64,000 bases of DNA, taken from NCBI RefSeq assembly GCF_023638035.1, contig NZ_JAKRVX010000010.1, forward strand, positions 19,924 through 83,923. The letters run 5' to 3'. Source of the DNA: Natronocalculus amylovorans. Lineage in GTDB: Archaea; Halobacteriota; Halobacteria; Halobacteriales; Haloferacaceae. Below, piece after piece: positions 37,466 through 45,501 of this stretch (position 1 is its first letter; each line of letters starts with the position of its first letter). The notes below the pieces were generated by a model. It had not been told where the DNA came from and did no database searches. It saw nothing but the letters and a program-made list of their open reading frames with translations. The position numbers and the translations under genes are program-made.

Positions 37466-37652
37466 TGCGATCGACCTCCTTCCTGGTGTTGGCGGTCCAT
37501 CCACCATCTGGAACAACCAGTTCCCCGGCTGCGAGAGCTGATAGTTTGTCGTGACAGCCGGTACAGAACGATCCCCACACCCTCCCGCTGCAGTGGAGTG
37601 TGATATCGACCTGTTCATTTTCGCATCTCTCGCAGCGCACACTGGTACTCAT
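37458..37652 (-). CDS. zinc-ribbon microprotein
   Basis: The protein has 64 residues: CERCENEQ (C7, C10) and CTGCHDK (C30, C33) form a zinc ribbon. The start at 37652 gives a four-base overlap with the upstream gene, and the end overlaps the next start by eight bases. Confidence 0.65.
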   Translation of the reverse strand: MSTSVRCERCENEQVDITLHCSGRVWGSFCTGCHDKLSALAAGELVVPDGGWTANTRKEVDRNE

Positions 37653-37843
37653 TGGTCCGAGTCCCCGGCATTGGCGGCCTCTCGCGTCACGATGAAATGG
37701 CTGTTGTCGTATGCCATCGTGACCTCGTATCCCGAGTTTTCTAACGCTTCGCGGATCTGTCTCACGTCCTCGATCTCCGAATCGGCTCCGAACGGGATGT
37801 CTGCGACGTACATAGTCGACCGCTCTGGTTCTTGAGCGCTCAT
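37649..37843 (-). CDS. small hypothetical protein
   Basis: The protein has 64 residues, alpha/beta and acidic, with the segment REALENSGYEVTMAYDNSHF. No recognised family. ATGA overlaps at both ends. Confidence 0.6.
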   Translation of the reverse strand: MSAQEPERSTMYVADIPFGADSEIEDVRQIREALENSGYEVTMAYDNSHFIVTREAANAGDSDQ

Positions 37844-37995
37844 CGGTCGACGCTCCTATACCATCGGTCTGGTCCGGCTGTGTTGTGTGGCTTGCCTGTG
37901 GTTTCGCAATTTGGACAAGCTCGCGGAAGATCGCGCTCATGGCAGCCAGCCAGTGCGTTGTTACACCAAACACAGTAGTACATTTTCGTTGGCAT
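37840..37995 (-). CDS. zinc-ribbon microprotein
   Basis: A 51-residue protein with CVWC (C8, C11) and CPNC (C27, C30), a rubredoxin-like zinc ribbon. Its ATG shares a base with the upstream TAA, and its TGA overlaps the next ATG, so translation is very likely despite the small size. Confidence 0.65.
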   Translation of the reverse strand: MPTKMYYCVWCNNALAGCHERDLPRACPNCETTGKPHNTAGPDRWYRSVDR

Positions 37996-38297
37996 TAGTC
38001 CGAGACCTCCTCATAGTCGGTGTGTTCTCGGGAGAGGTCGTAGTCCCCGACGACCTGCGCGTTTAACTCAACAACGTTGTCGATACCGCCGCTACCCTGC
38101 CAGTACGGTTCGTGTTGATCGCAGCGAACGACCTTATTGACCGACATTCCACGGAGTACGTAGAGGGTGGTGGCGTCACGGTCGCAACCGTGCTCATCGC
38201 AGTCGGGGACCTCAACGACCTCCCCCGAGAGTGTCGCCTGTGTATTAGTACCGTTCTGCTCTATCTCGTCCCTGTCTGTTACGTGTCTGCCACTCAT
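37995..38297 (-). CDS. small cysteine/histidine-rich hypothetical protein
   Basis: The protein has 100 residues and contains CDEHGCD followed about 20 residues later by RCDQHE, a possible C-H-C-C-H metal site. It overlaps neighbours on both sides in the minus-strand operon. Confidence 0.6.
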   Translation of the reverse strand: MSGRHVTDRDEIEQNGTNTQATLSGEVVEVPDCDEHGCDRDATTLYVLRGMSVNKVVRCDQHEPYWQGSGGIDNVVELNAQVVGDYDLSREHTDYEEVSD

Positions 38298-38734
38298 GAG
38301 AAATCCCCCAGAGTAACGACCGACTCGCCGGAACCGACTGATTCTCCGTTGTTCAGCAGGCTCTCAAATGCCAGCACAGCCTCGTGTGCGCTATCAAAAT
38401 GATAACGAAGGCGTGTGGACACGGTTCCGGGCGTTCCGTGCCATTTGTCGTCAAGTCTGGCGAGCAATCGCTGTGCGTGTCGGTATTTGAGGTTCCAATC
38501 ATCGAGGATGTAATCGTTTTTGTGTCCGTTGAGAACCCAGAAACACATCGCACACGTATTCTTTGATCCAGGTCGGAACATCATCTCGCCATCGTCGCCA
38601 CAGTTTGGACAAGTCCAATGGCGGTCAAAGATCCGAATTCCTCGCTCGTCGACGTAGTCCATGTCGTCGAAGTCCGCACTCGAATGCGGTCGGTATTCGA
38701 TTTCTCCTCGAATTCCCGTATCTCGATCGCTCAT
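38294..38734 (-). CDS. zinc-ribbon protein
   Basis: The protein has 146 residues. CPNCG (about 42-46) and CAMC (about 61-64) make a zinc ribbon. A helical C-terminal half (YRHAQRLLARLDDKW and on) follows. No family is recognised; it is coupled to both neighbours by ATGA. Confidence 0.6.
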   Translation of the reverse strand: MSDRDTGIRGEIEYRPHSSADFDDMDYVDERGIRIFDRHWTCPNCGDDGEMMFRPGSKNTCAMCFWVLNGHKNDYILDDWNLKYRHAQRLLARLDDKWHGTPGTVSTRLRYHFDSAHEAVLAFESLLNNGESVGSGESVVTLGDFS

Positions 38735-39060
38735 TGCTCACCCTCCGATCGGACTTGCTGTTGTGGCGTCGGTGATCCTAAGTCGGATGGATCCATCTGC
38801 AGTAGCTTCTTCGTAGTATTGTGCGTTGATTTCTCGGGATACTCCGGCATAAGATTGTGCTCGTGCAGGAGTCGCTTGATTTTCGACGAGTGAACTTCGT
38901 GATCAAAGTGTGCTGCGATCTCGCGTGTTGAGAGACCTTCTTCGTTGTAGAGCCGATCGAGCGTCTCGGGGTTCTCCCACGAATGGCTTTCCGCTGCTTT
39001 CGTATCTGTTCTGAAGTCAGCAAGCGTTGTTTCTCTTGTCTGTGGAGATTGCACCGACAT
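38731..39060 (-). CDS. helix-turn-helix protein
   Basis: The protein has 109 residues. The segment LDRLYNEEGLSTREIAAHFD, then HSSKIKRLLHEHNL, is a typical helix-turn-helix of the resolvase or sigma-like type, where S-T-R-E-I-A marks the first turn. It may control the operon in which it is the second gene. Confidence 0.65.
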   Translation of the reverse strand: MSVQSPQTRETTLADFRTDTKAAESHSWENPETLDRLYNEEGLSTREIAAHFDHEVHSSKIKRLLHEHNLMPEYPEKSTHNTTKKLLQMDPSDLGSPTPQQQVRSEGEQ

Positions 39061-39311
39061 TATCGCACCTCCGAGAGGTCAACAACACAGCCTGCATCGA
39101 TCGTCAACCAGGACTCTGCAACCAGCTGTGTATCAGTGAATCCAATCATTGGGACTTCATCGCCAGTCACGTAGTCCGTGTGCGTGTATTGGACTGTGCT
39201 CAACGGTGTAATGAGACCTCCATCGCGAACGCTCGTGGGTTGCTCTAATCGATCGTCTCGATCCGATCGCTGTACTAACAGTTCGACTCCGCAAGGGGTG
39301 TTTTCATTCAT
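39060..39311 (-). CDS. small hypothetical protein, first gene of the minus-strand operon
   Basis: The protein has 83 residues and is beta-rich by eye, with no known domain. It shares one base with the next gene. An imperfect palindrome (TCACGTATACGCGTGA, about 39364-39379) lies just upstream and could be an operator. Confidence 0.55.
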   Translation of the reverse strand: MNENTPCGVELLVQRSDRDDRLEQPTSVRDGGLITPLSTVQYTHTDYVTGDEVPMIGFTDTQLVAESWLTIDAGCVVDLSEVR

Positions 39312-39513
39312 AACGGATTACTCCTTTATGTTGATCCAGCGCCGATCACGGCCGAATTACTGGCTCACGTATACGCGTGAATCTCAACTGAATGTTATAT
39401 CTGAATGGTATTAAAAGTACTTGAAATAAACTTTGAATTCACTTATATTCTAAGTCTAATCGACTTTGATTGCAGAATATTCATAGGGTAACACATCAAT
39501 TGAGGTCGTACGA

Positions 39514-39708
39514 ATGGATATGGAACTTGACGATCGCGATGCAGCTGTGTTGGACGTGTTGAAGGAAGGACGAGCGAATCCACGCTATATTCGAGAGCAA
39601 ACAGGTATCGATAGTGGAGATGTGAATACGTCTCTTGTCCGCCTCTCACGACAAGGAAAGGTTCGACAGCTCACTCGTGGTCTGTATGAATACGCCGGTA
39701 GTGAATAA
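39514..39708 (+). CDS. winged-helix regulator microprotein
   Basis: A 64-residue winged helix: DDRDAAVLDVLKEGRANPRY, then IREQTGIDSGDVNTSLVRL and a short wing ending RGLYEY. This is the minimal MarR-type domain common in haloarchaeal plasmids. It is divergent from the operon ending at 39311 and may repress it. The following 39709-40000 shows no gene that I can support. Confidence 0.7.
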   Translation: MDMELDDRDAAVLDVLKEGRANPRYIREQTGIDSGDVNTSLVRLSRQGKVRQLTRGLYEYAGSE

Positions 39709-40000
39709 TTGACGTCCCATCTCGAGCAGTAAAGACCGTATATTTATCTTCACCCCGTTCAAAAGCTGAAACGGAACGACAACAGAGGGCCGACGCTTCA
39801 CTTAAGGGGTGTGCGTAATGGCCTCTGACCGTCGTTCTGTACTTCCACAATTTTGAGTAACTACATTGACCAATACCTGATACAACGTCGCTCGGGAGAG
39901 GCTTGAGTCGATCGAGCTGTGAGAACAAATTAACTGCCTCAGAGATAGTACAACCCTACACAGTCTATATTCGGAATCTTGAGAATTACTCAATCATGAA

Positions 40001-40945
40001 CTAATCTTCTGCTACTCCGATATCTTCGTCTGAATCATTAGTATCGTTTGCACTCCATGCATCATGATCCAGTCGGGCTTGGGGGAGTTCAGCTATGGTA
40101 CGTTCGATATAGAAATCTGTCCGGTCCTTCACGGCTTGAATTGTCCTGGAGACGACCTTCCATTCCTTCCCGTTGGTTCCTGCAATCTTTTTTAAATATT
40201 GATCAAGCCCAGCCTTTCGTAGCTCAAGAAAAGTCCTTTCAACACGATCGGAGAGCTCTTTTTGTTTGGCGTCGCCAATCTTATCCCAATAAGGGTGGGT
40301 TCTGTCCAAGACATCATCTAATTTAATCTCACCTTCTTGGACAGCAAGTGAAATCACGCTACTAAACACAGCAGAAACCATTGCTTCCTTATCGCTTTCA
40401 TAAATGTCGAAGGGGTAGTGCCCACTTGGAAGAGGTTCGTTAGGGTGATGATTGATTGGAAACACAGCAGACGCAGATGGCTCTTTAATTTTATTTTCAT
40501 CAAGATTCCAGACTGAAAGGCCACTTCCTGGGTCTCTCCTGAAGTGAACAATAGAGATCTCTTCTGGAATATCTTTTCCAGATAGATCGTCAAATGATGA
40601 GAGAAGAACTTCTGCCGAAATATCGCTAGCAGAGATATTATTTATGAGGCCTTGAAGAACGATATTACTCTCATTTCCCTCAACACGAAGATATCGTTGT
40701 ATTTGATCAGAGTTTATTTTGAGTGATTTACACTCTATCAATAGTGCATGCTCTTCGCTTTCTGAAGAGAGAATCAAATCTGGGTTAATTACGTCTTCGC
40801 CTTCTTCATCGAGAATGTAAAATTCGTCCTCTATAACAGTACATCCATAGCCCACTTTCCCAAGTGTACCAGAAAACGTTGGCTCAAAACCAGAGAGTGC
40901 AATCCAGAGATTTATTTGCTGTGTGTGTGGATCGAGATCATGCAT
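40001..40945 (-). CDS. PD-(D/E)XK nuclease-like protein, second gene of a two-gene module
   Basis: The protein has 314 residues. Near the N-terminus the sequence INPDLILSSESEEHALLIECKSLK gives a textbook PD-(D/E)XK core: D56, then E71-x-K73 on the next strand. This fold cuts DNA, or sometimes RNA, with metal ions. The rest is helical with no recognised domain. It lies 13 bases after the 372-residue gene, so the two are co-transcribed. AT-rich composition and low CGATCG content mark it as accessory. A restriction or anti-phage role is inferred. Confidence 0.6.
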   Translation of the reverse strand: MHDLDPHTQQINLWIALSGFEPTFSGTLGKVGYGCTVIEDEFYILDEEGEDVINPDLILSSESEEHALLIECKSLKINSDQIQRYLRVEGNESNIVLQGLINNISASDISAEVLLSSFDDLSGKDIPEEISIVHFRRDPGSGLSVWNLDENKIKEPSASAVFPINHHPNEPLPSGHYPFDIYESDKEAMVSAVFSSVISLAVQEGEIKLDDVLDRTHPYWDKIGDAKQKELSDRVERTFLELRKAGLDQYLKKIAGTNGKEWKVVSRTIQAVKDRTDFYIERTIAELPQARLDHDAWSANDTNDSDEDIGVAED

Positions 40946-40958
40946 TACTGGCTACATG

Positions 40959-42077
40959 TTATCTGGTGTGACTATTATTATTGTGATAGATCAACTCAGC
41001 AGCAGGGTCGTAATATTGCTGAAGATTCGTAAATAGTCGCAAGGCAGTATTTCCACATGCACCATCGTACAAATAGAGACGCATCCAATCAGGTGCCATC
41101 TCTATCGCGATTTTATCACCATTGTGCATATCGACACCATCAACTTTGTAAGCCGACGCACTGATTTTTCGTGTATGCCCCCAGAGTCTAAAGGGGTTTT
41201 TTGCGTTGACAATGTAAGAGAGAAACTCTTCAACATCATGAACCTCTCGACTGAATTTGATAATAATCGGTGCTCCTTGGGGCCTCGCGCCGTGTTCCCT
41301 CGAAGTTGCGCCTATGATGTGGTTCGATTCGATCGCATTCAACATCTGTGCATACTGCTCTTTTATTTGTTCAACAGTAGAAATGTGGAGACGAATATTG
41401 GTACCACCCCTAGTCGTGAACATTCCTTCATTGGTCACGCGTTCTCGGACAAAGTCTCCATCAATTTCCCGGCGGATCTGGATACGAGACAATGCTAGAA
41501 ATGGATCAAGCTTTTCTGTCTGTTTTAATATCTCGTAAAGGTTTTTAGAGCTGCTGCCGCTTCCGTCAATATTCAAGTCTGAAAATTCTAGGTTCTCCTT
41601 AATGAATTCTTCTGGGAAAACGTCATTAGCACCGTAACTGATTTTCACACCTTCATACGCACCCATCTCTCCAATTCGTTCAATTTGCCCTCTGGGAAGC
41701 CAGAGTCGATCTAATCCTGCTCCTTCACTAGTGACGATCTCCCGCATCGCGTCTCCAAAGAAGTTAGATTTGCTTAGTGAGTAAAATATCCAGAAGCGTT
41801 TATCATGTGTGTCAAGGAAGAACCAATCGCTTCCGCTATTACCAGTAGTCCACTTGAAAAGATGTAAATTTTGATCAACTTCACGAACGCGATCAACCTC
41901 TTCCTTCTCAAACACCTCCAACGGTGGGATATTAGATTCAACTACCGCAGTTTTGAGCATGTTCTCACCGGGAGACAGCTCAGTGTCCTCTAACAAATCT
42001 GAATAGTTGTTTTGAAGCCGATCGTTGAATGCACTCAACATTTTACTCCGGCTATTTATTGGTTGTATGGCGGACAT
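40959..42077 (-). CDS. hypothetical protein, first gene of a two-gene module with a nuclease
   Basis: The protein has 372 residues and no recognised domain. By eye it is alpha/beta. Residues about 70-120 (FKWTTGNSGSDWFFLDTHDK, then RFWIFYSLSKS) and about 300-345 look like paired beta-rich domains; there is no Walker motif and no methylase motif. It is co-transcribed with the PD-(D/E)XK gene. A target-sensing or specificity partner is one possibility; the evidence is only the pairing. Confidence 0.55.
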   Translation of the reverse strand: MSAIQPINSRSKMLSAFNDRLQNNYSDLLEDTELSPGENMLKTAVVESNIPPLEVFEKEEVDRVREVDQNLHLFKWTTGNSGSDWFFLDTHDKRFWIFYSLSKSNFFGDAMREIVTSEGAGLDRLWLPRGQIERIGEMGAYEGVKISYGANDVFPEEFIKENLEFSDLNIDGSGSSSKNLYEILKQTEKLDPFLALSRIQIRREIDGDFVRERVTNEGMFTTRGGTNIRLHISTVEQIKEQYAQMLNAIESNHIIGATSREHGARPQGAPIIIKFSREVHDVEEFLSYIVNAKNPFRLWGHTRKISASAYKVDGVDMHNGDKIAIEMAPDWMRLYLYDGACGNTALRLFTNLQQYYDPAAELIYHNNNSHTR

Positions 42078-42396
42078 TTTGATCAGATAATATCTCGTTT
42101 TGGTTACTTAGATAGGAATTCAGGCTGAACCCCGATTAATTTTGGTATTCAATGACAAATGATTCTTAATGAGATTTAGTTCTATGCTCTTTAGCCTCTA
42201 GCTGAATATTTGGATTTGTAACTCCATGCCGATCCTTTAGCGGCTGCGTACTCATGTGCAATAAAAAAGGCACGTCTCCGCCCCCATTTCATTGCTGACA
42301 TTGATATTCCTGTCTATGGGACGATACATTTAGTGAATTGCTGATTCCAAGCCATACCGGGCCCCAGTCCGAACGGGTGCTTTTTATTTGATTCTA
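42078..42396. other. intergenic stretch with no recognised gene
   Basis: About 320 AT-rich bases before the third dyad. I see no supported gene, only the presumed promoter of the two-gene nuclease module near its left edge. Confidence 0.35.
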
Positions 42397-42438
42397 CTAA
42401 CCAACAGATGAATAGACAGCTAATGCTTTGTTGGTTAG
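42397..42438. repeat. 42-bp dyad, copy 3 of 3
   Basis: CTAACCAACA (42397-42406), 22 bases, TGTTGGTTAG (42429-42438). Arms and spacing are identical to the copies at 5923 and 18863. An ATG follows four bases later, as at 18908, but that frame is cut after six codons by the inserted cassette at 42462. Confidence 0.8.
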
Positions 42439-42461
42439 TTGCATGAGAGATACAAATTTCA

Positions 42462-43581
42462 GGCTCTGTTGAAATCCTACTCTTCAGATATATTCTCATC
42501 TGAAACAGCCGGTCGATGAGAGCTGCGTATATATCGCGGAGAATCGTAGCAGACATATCATTCTCTGAAAAGAACACGCCCAACGATTGTGCTGCTACCT
42601 AAAGCCTATAAAAGTAGCATGACGTTTGGCTCAATTGAGGAAGATGTTCACTGATCAGTACAGCCGACTGAAATTCCATCGACCTAAATTGACCTCTTTC
42701 TCATCCGCTTCTTCCCCTTTCTTCAACACGAAGTAGACTGCCTGCTCTACCTGCACCAAACCAGTCTTCGCCTGCAGATTGGTAGCTGAACCCACGTTAT
42801 CAGGATGAGCACCTATCGTGGAACAGTAGTTGTACGGGTTTGCCAACATCTCATAGTCATACGTATTCCCATCATTGTGGTGCTGTTCTCTGTCAATCAA
42901 AGCAACACTCTTCTTGGCTAGTTCAGCGAGTCCATTTTTGTAGTGACAATCTTCGTACGTCATCTTTTCTAAGGCATTTCGTCCATACCACAACGCCTCT
43001 GCATTACGGCCCTGAGCCAGTTCCTTCCGAGCTCTCTCAAGAAAGGCCACAGTCCGAATCGGAGCATGTTGTTCAATATACGACCGGTGCTGCTTCTTTT
43101 CCTGCTGAGCCGGTTCTGAAACCGGATGGACCAACTCATAATACCCGTCGTCATCTTGATCCAGTTCTAGGTTAGACCCCCGCAGACCATCCCTCAATTT
43201 TTCTAAAACCTCTTTCCGGAGTGGTGCTTCCTTGTTAATCAGATGCTGTATGATCTCTCGGCGCTCCTCCACCTCAACATACTTCAAGATCTCGTAGACC
43301 TTTTCGGAGGTATTACCGTCTAACTCAATTTCAGTTTCAGCATCTTCCTCCAGTTCAAACCGTTCAATCAGGTGTTCAACCTCCTTGTGACGGTGAGGAG
43401 CCACTCCATCGGAGATGTCCTTTAGCTGTCCCTTCGATAATTCACTATTCATAACTTGTTCTTACGTCAATATGCAAACATTATAAAACTAATTGGCCTC
43501 GGGAATCAGTAATCAATGGGTTCCCTGAACGGACCGCAACCGGGGCAGAATATATCACTTGCTGAGGATTTCAACAGAGCC
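42462..43581. mobile_element. 1,120-bp transposon-like cassette with 17-bp terminal inverted repeats and an 8-bp target duplication
   Basis: Ends GGCTCTGTTGAAATCCT (42462-42478) and its exact reverse complement (43565-43581) enclose the element. The directly flanking 8 bases are identical on both sides, AAATTTCA at 42454-42461 and 43582-43589, which proves a transposition-type insertion. The only substantial gene inside (42655-43452) does not look like a transposase, so the element is non-autonomous and must have been moved by an enzyme encoded elsewhere. Eight-base duplications fit IS1595- or IS6-type enzymes, but I cannot assign the family. Confidence 0.85.
42655..43452 (-). CDS. cargo protein of the mobile cassette, candidate abortive-infection protein
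   Basis: The protein has 265 residues, is acidic and largely helical, and has no transposase motif (no DDE pattern). The N-terminal 90 residues resemble a helical adaptor (RHKEVEHLIERFELEED and on). The C-terminal part, with RNALEKMTYEDCH, STIGAHPDNVGSATNLQAK, then QVEQAVYFVLKK, recalls the G-x-H-P or G-H-G helical C-terminal domains of Abi proteins and HEPN-like folds. This resemblance is by eye only. It fills most of the cassette, so it is the selected cargo. Confidence 0.55.
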   Translation of the reverse strand: MNSELSKGQLKDISDGVAPHRHKEVEHLIERFELEEDAETEIELDGNTSEKVYEILKYVEVEERREIIQHLINKEAPLRKEVLEKLRDGLRGSNLELDQDDDGYYELVHPVSEPAQQEKKQHRSYIEQHAPIRTVAFLERARKELAQGRNAEALWYGRNALEKMTYEDCHYKNGLAELAKKSVALIDREQHHNDGNTYDYEMLANPYNYCSTIGAHPDNVGSATNLQAKTGLVQVEQAVYFVLKKGEEADEKEVNLGRWNFSRLY

Positions 43582-43589
43582 AAATTTCA

Positions 43590-44400
43590 CGGTGTGTAGC
43601 ACAATCGAGGAAAATTTTTTTCTCGGGGATTTAGCTCCGAGAGTGTACGGGAGGATCTCGATCCAATCGGTATCAAGACGCGATGTTAGAAGACGATGTC
43701 GTAGAGAAGAGAACTCGTACCCGGTGAAAACAATAGTCTCGATCTCTCGTCCAGCCTATTATCTCGCTTCTCTAGACTAACAACGTTTCCTAACACATAT
43801 CTTACACTCACTCAGTACAACATTCTCTAAAACCGACGCTTTTTTAACCTTTAGTTCTGTAGAACACCGTAGCATAAACGTAGTAGCGAGGAAGAAAGGA
43901 ACTTTCCCCGCAGCAACGTGTCTTAGCGTCTCTTCGTGTCTTATTCCTTGTTTTCGTCTAAGTGCGCGTACTACAGAGTATATCGCCTCTCTGTCTCCTC
44001 TCAACCGCTCCGGACACCTTCGGACGAAAACACGTGAGAAAAAAATATTCCCGCATTGTGCAACACATCGTGAAATCTATGTTATTAATCGCAAGACGTA
44101 AGCAAGTAACATAATTGAACTACTGTCAAAACGAGAGCTCCCGTATTACATATTTGTCGTGAAACGGTCCGATCGTCTCGAAAATGCACCGCTCTTCGAG
44201 AACGAACACGAAAATTTCTCTTTACCGATCGAGCTCGGACGCGATTGGGCACGAAACTCTCTCGATTGTACGAGTGAGTGACACAAATTCGCCGATCGAC
44301 CAGTGAAAATATCACTCTAACACAATGAACTGGCAAAATGAACGAAGGTTGAAAATAGCAGTCGCTGGTTGGAGGGGCGATCGGCCGGGAGTCGATCGGG
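43590..44400. other. 800-bp stretch with no supported gene
   Basis: Between the cassette and the operon ending at 44401 only short frames exist, with non-halophile, basic translations on both strands. Some local motifs recur (variants of CTCGAAAA, ACGAAAA and TCTCTTCGTGTC), but I could not define a clear repeat array. It might be an untranslated regulatory or replication region of the adjacent plasmid-type operon. Confidence 0.3.
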
Positions 44401-45501
44401 CTATATGTGGTCTTGCAGCGCGATCGTGTATTTGTACTCCATCGTATCGAGTACACCCTCCTGGACTGCGTGTGGTAACACGATGAACTCAGTTGACCAC
44501 TTCGCTAAGGTTGCTTTGAGATACGCTTCTGCGTGATTGAATGTCGTCGGATGTTCAACCGCGAGCTTTGTTGCATCAGTGGACTCCAAGATGGCTGCAC
44601 ACGGTGCGAGTGATTCCATAAACTCACCAAGTGCTTCGTACCACTGTCCAATTGTTCGCTTGTTTTTGACTTTCCCAACCGCATTCAAATATGCATCTGG
44701 GTCAAAGAGTGTTTCAATACGATCGATCGCGTCTGGCGTTTCGATCGCCTCTTGATAGAGGTTCTCGGCAACAGTCAGCTGCTTTTCTTCCGTTGTGTAG
44801 TATGCATTTGCACCTGGAGCCGGCGACTCGTAGAGATGTTCTGTAATAAGTGGCTCGTACGTCTCAAAGATATACTTTCGACCAGCAGCATCATCAACGC
44901 GATCGTGGAACGGTACCAGGTACTCTTCGATAACGTCGTCCAGGAGCTCGCGAGTCACCAATCCGTCATACGACTGCGATCGGAGGATCCCAACAACGAC
45001 TCGCGATGTGTACTTGTGTGATTGCTTAAGGGAGCTCTGGCGAACGCGGTTAGGGTGAATGTCCAACTCTTCACTCCAGTGGCCATCATCCGACACTGCA
45101 TTCTTGAGTTGATCCCACGTGTACGCGGGACCTGCACAGCCAAGATCGCTTGGTCCAGGCGTCACCGTGTAACTGCTTGGGTGTGGCTTCGCACCACCAT
45201 CTGAGACGAGCTCTTGTCCATCCTCGCGATCGACACACGTGCGAAGGTCCTCGAGCAAGTACTCGTCGTCAACAACATCACGTGGGTCTTCGCCCTGGAT
45301 AATTCGCTGTTTTTGTTCAGGCGTTATTTTCTCTGCGAGCGCAACAGGGTCGATATTCCCGAACACTTGCGAGTAGCCTTGAATAATAAATTCGCGAAGC
45401 ACGGCCGCTTGCGACGCGTCAGCGTGATCGTACGCCAGCGCCTCGAGCATCAGCTTCTGCGTCCCCGACATGCGTGCGGAGATCGTTCGGGCAGTCGCCA
45501 T
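44401..45501 (-). CDS. plasmid-type protein with an N-terminal ribbon-helix-helix-like segment
   Basis: The protein has 366 residues. The start (ATARTISARMSGTQKLMLEA, then LREFIIQGYSQVF) looks like a ribbon-helix-helix or MetJ/Arc-type DNA-binding domain. The remaining 300 residues are helical, with no known motif. It is the last of three coupled genes, sharing one base with the gene before. High CGATCG density ties it to the plasmid backbone. A replication or maintenance role is possible but unproven. Confidence 0.6.
   Translation of the reverse strand: MATARTISARMSGTQKLMLEALAYDHADASQAAVLREFIIQGYSQVFGNIDPVALAEKITPEQKQRIIQGEDPRDVVDDEYLLEDLRTCVDREDGQELVSDGGAKPHPSSYTVTPGPSDLGCAGPAYTWDQLKNAVSDDGHWSEELDIHPNRVRQSSLKQSHKYTSRVVVGILRSQSYDGLVTRELLDDVIEEYLVPFHDRVDDAAGRKYIFETYEPLITEHLYESPAPGANAYYTTEEKQLTVAENLYQEAIETPDAIDRIETLFDPDAYLNAVGKVKNKRTIGQWYEALGEFMESLAPCAAILESTDATKLAVEHPTTFNHAEAYLKATLAKWSTEFIVLPHAVQEGVLDTMEYKYTIALQDHI

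Noticed and set aside
39709..40000. Possible remnant of a gene (short plus-strand frames around 39840-39960)
   Set aside because: Only isolated fragments of 10-15 residues look protein-like; not enough to support a feature.
43777..44456. Minus-strand frames of 75 and 123 codons in the 43.6-44.4 kb gap
   Set aside because: Basic, cysteine- and arginine-rich translations without start context or domain; one overlaps the supported gene at 44401.
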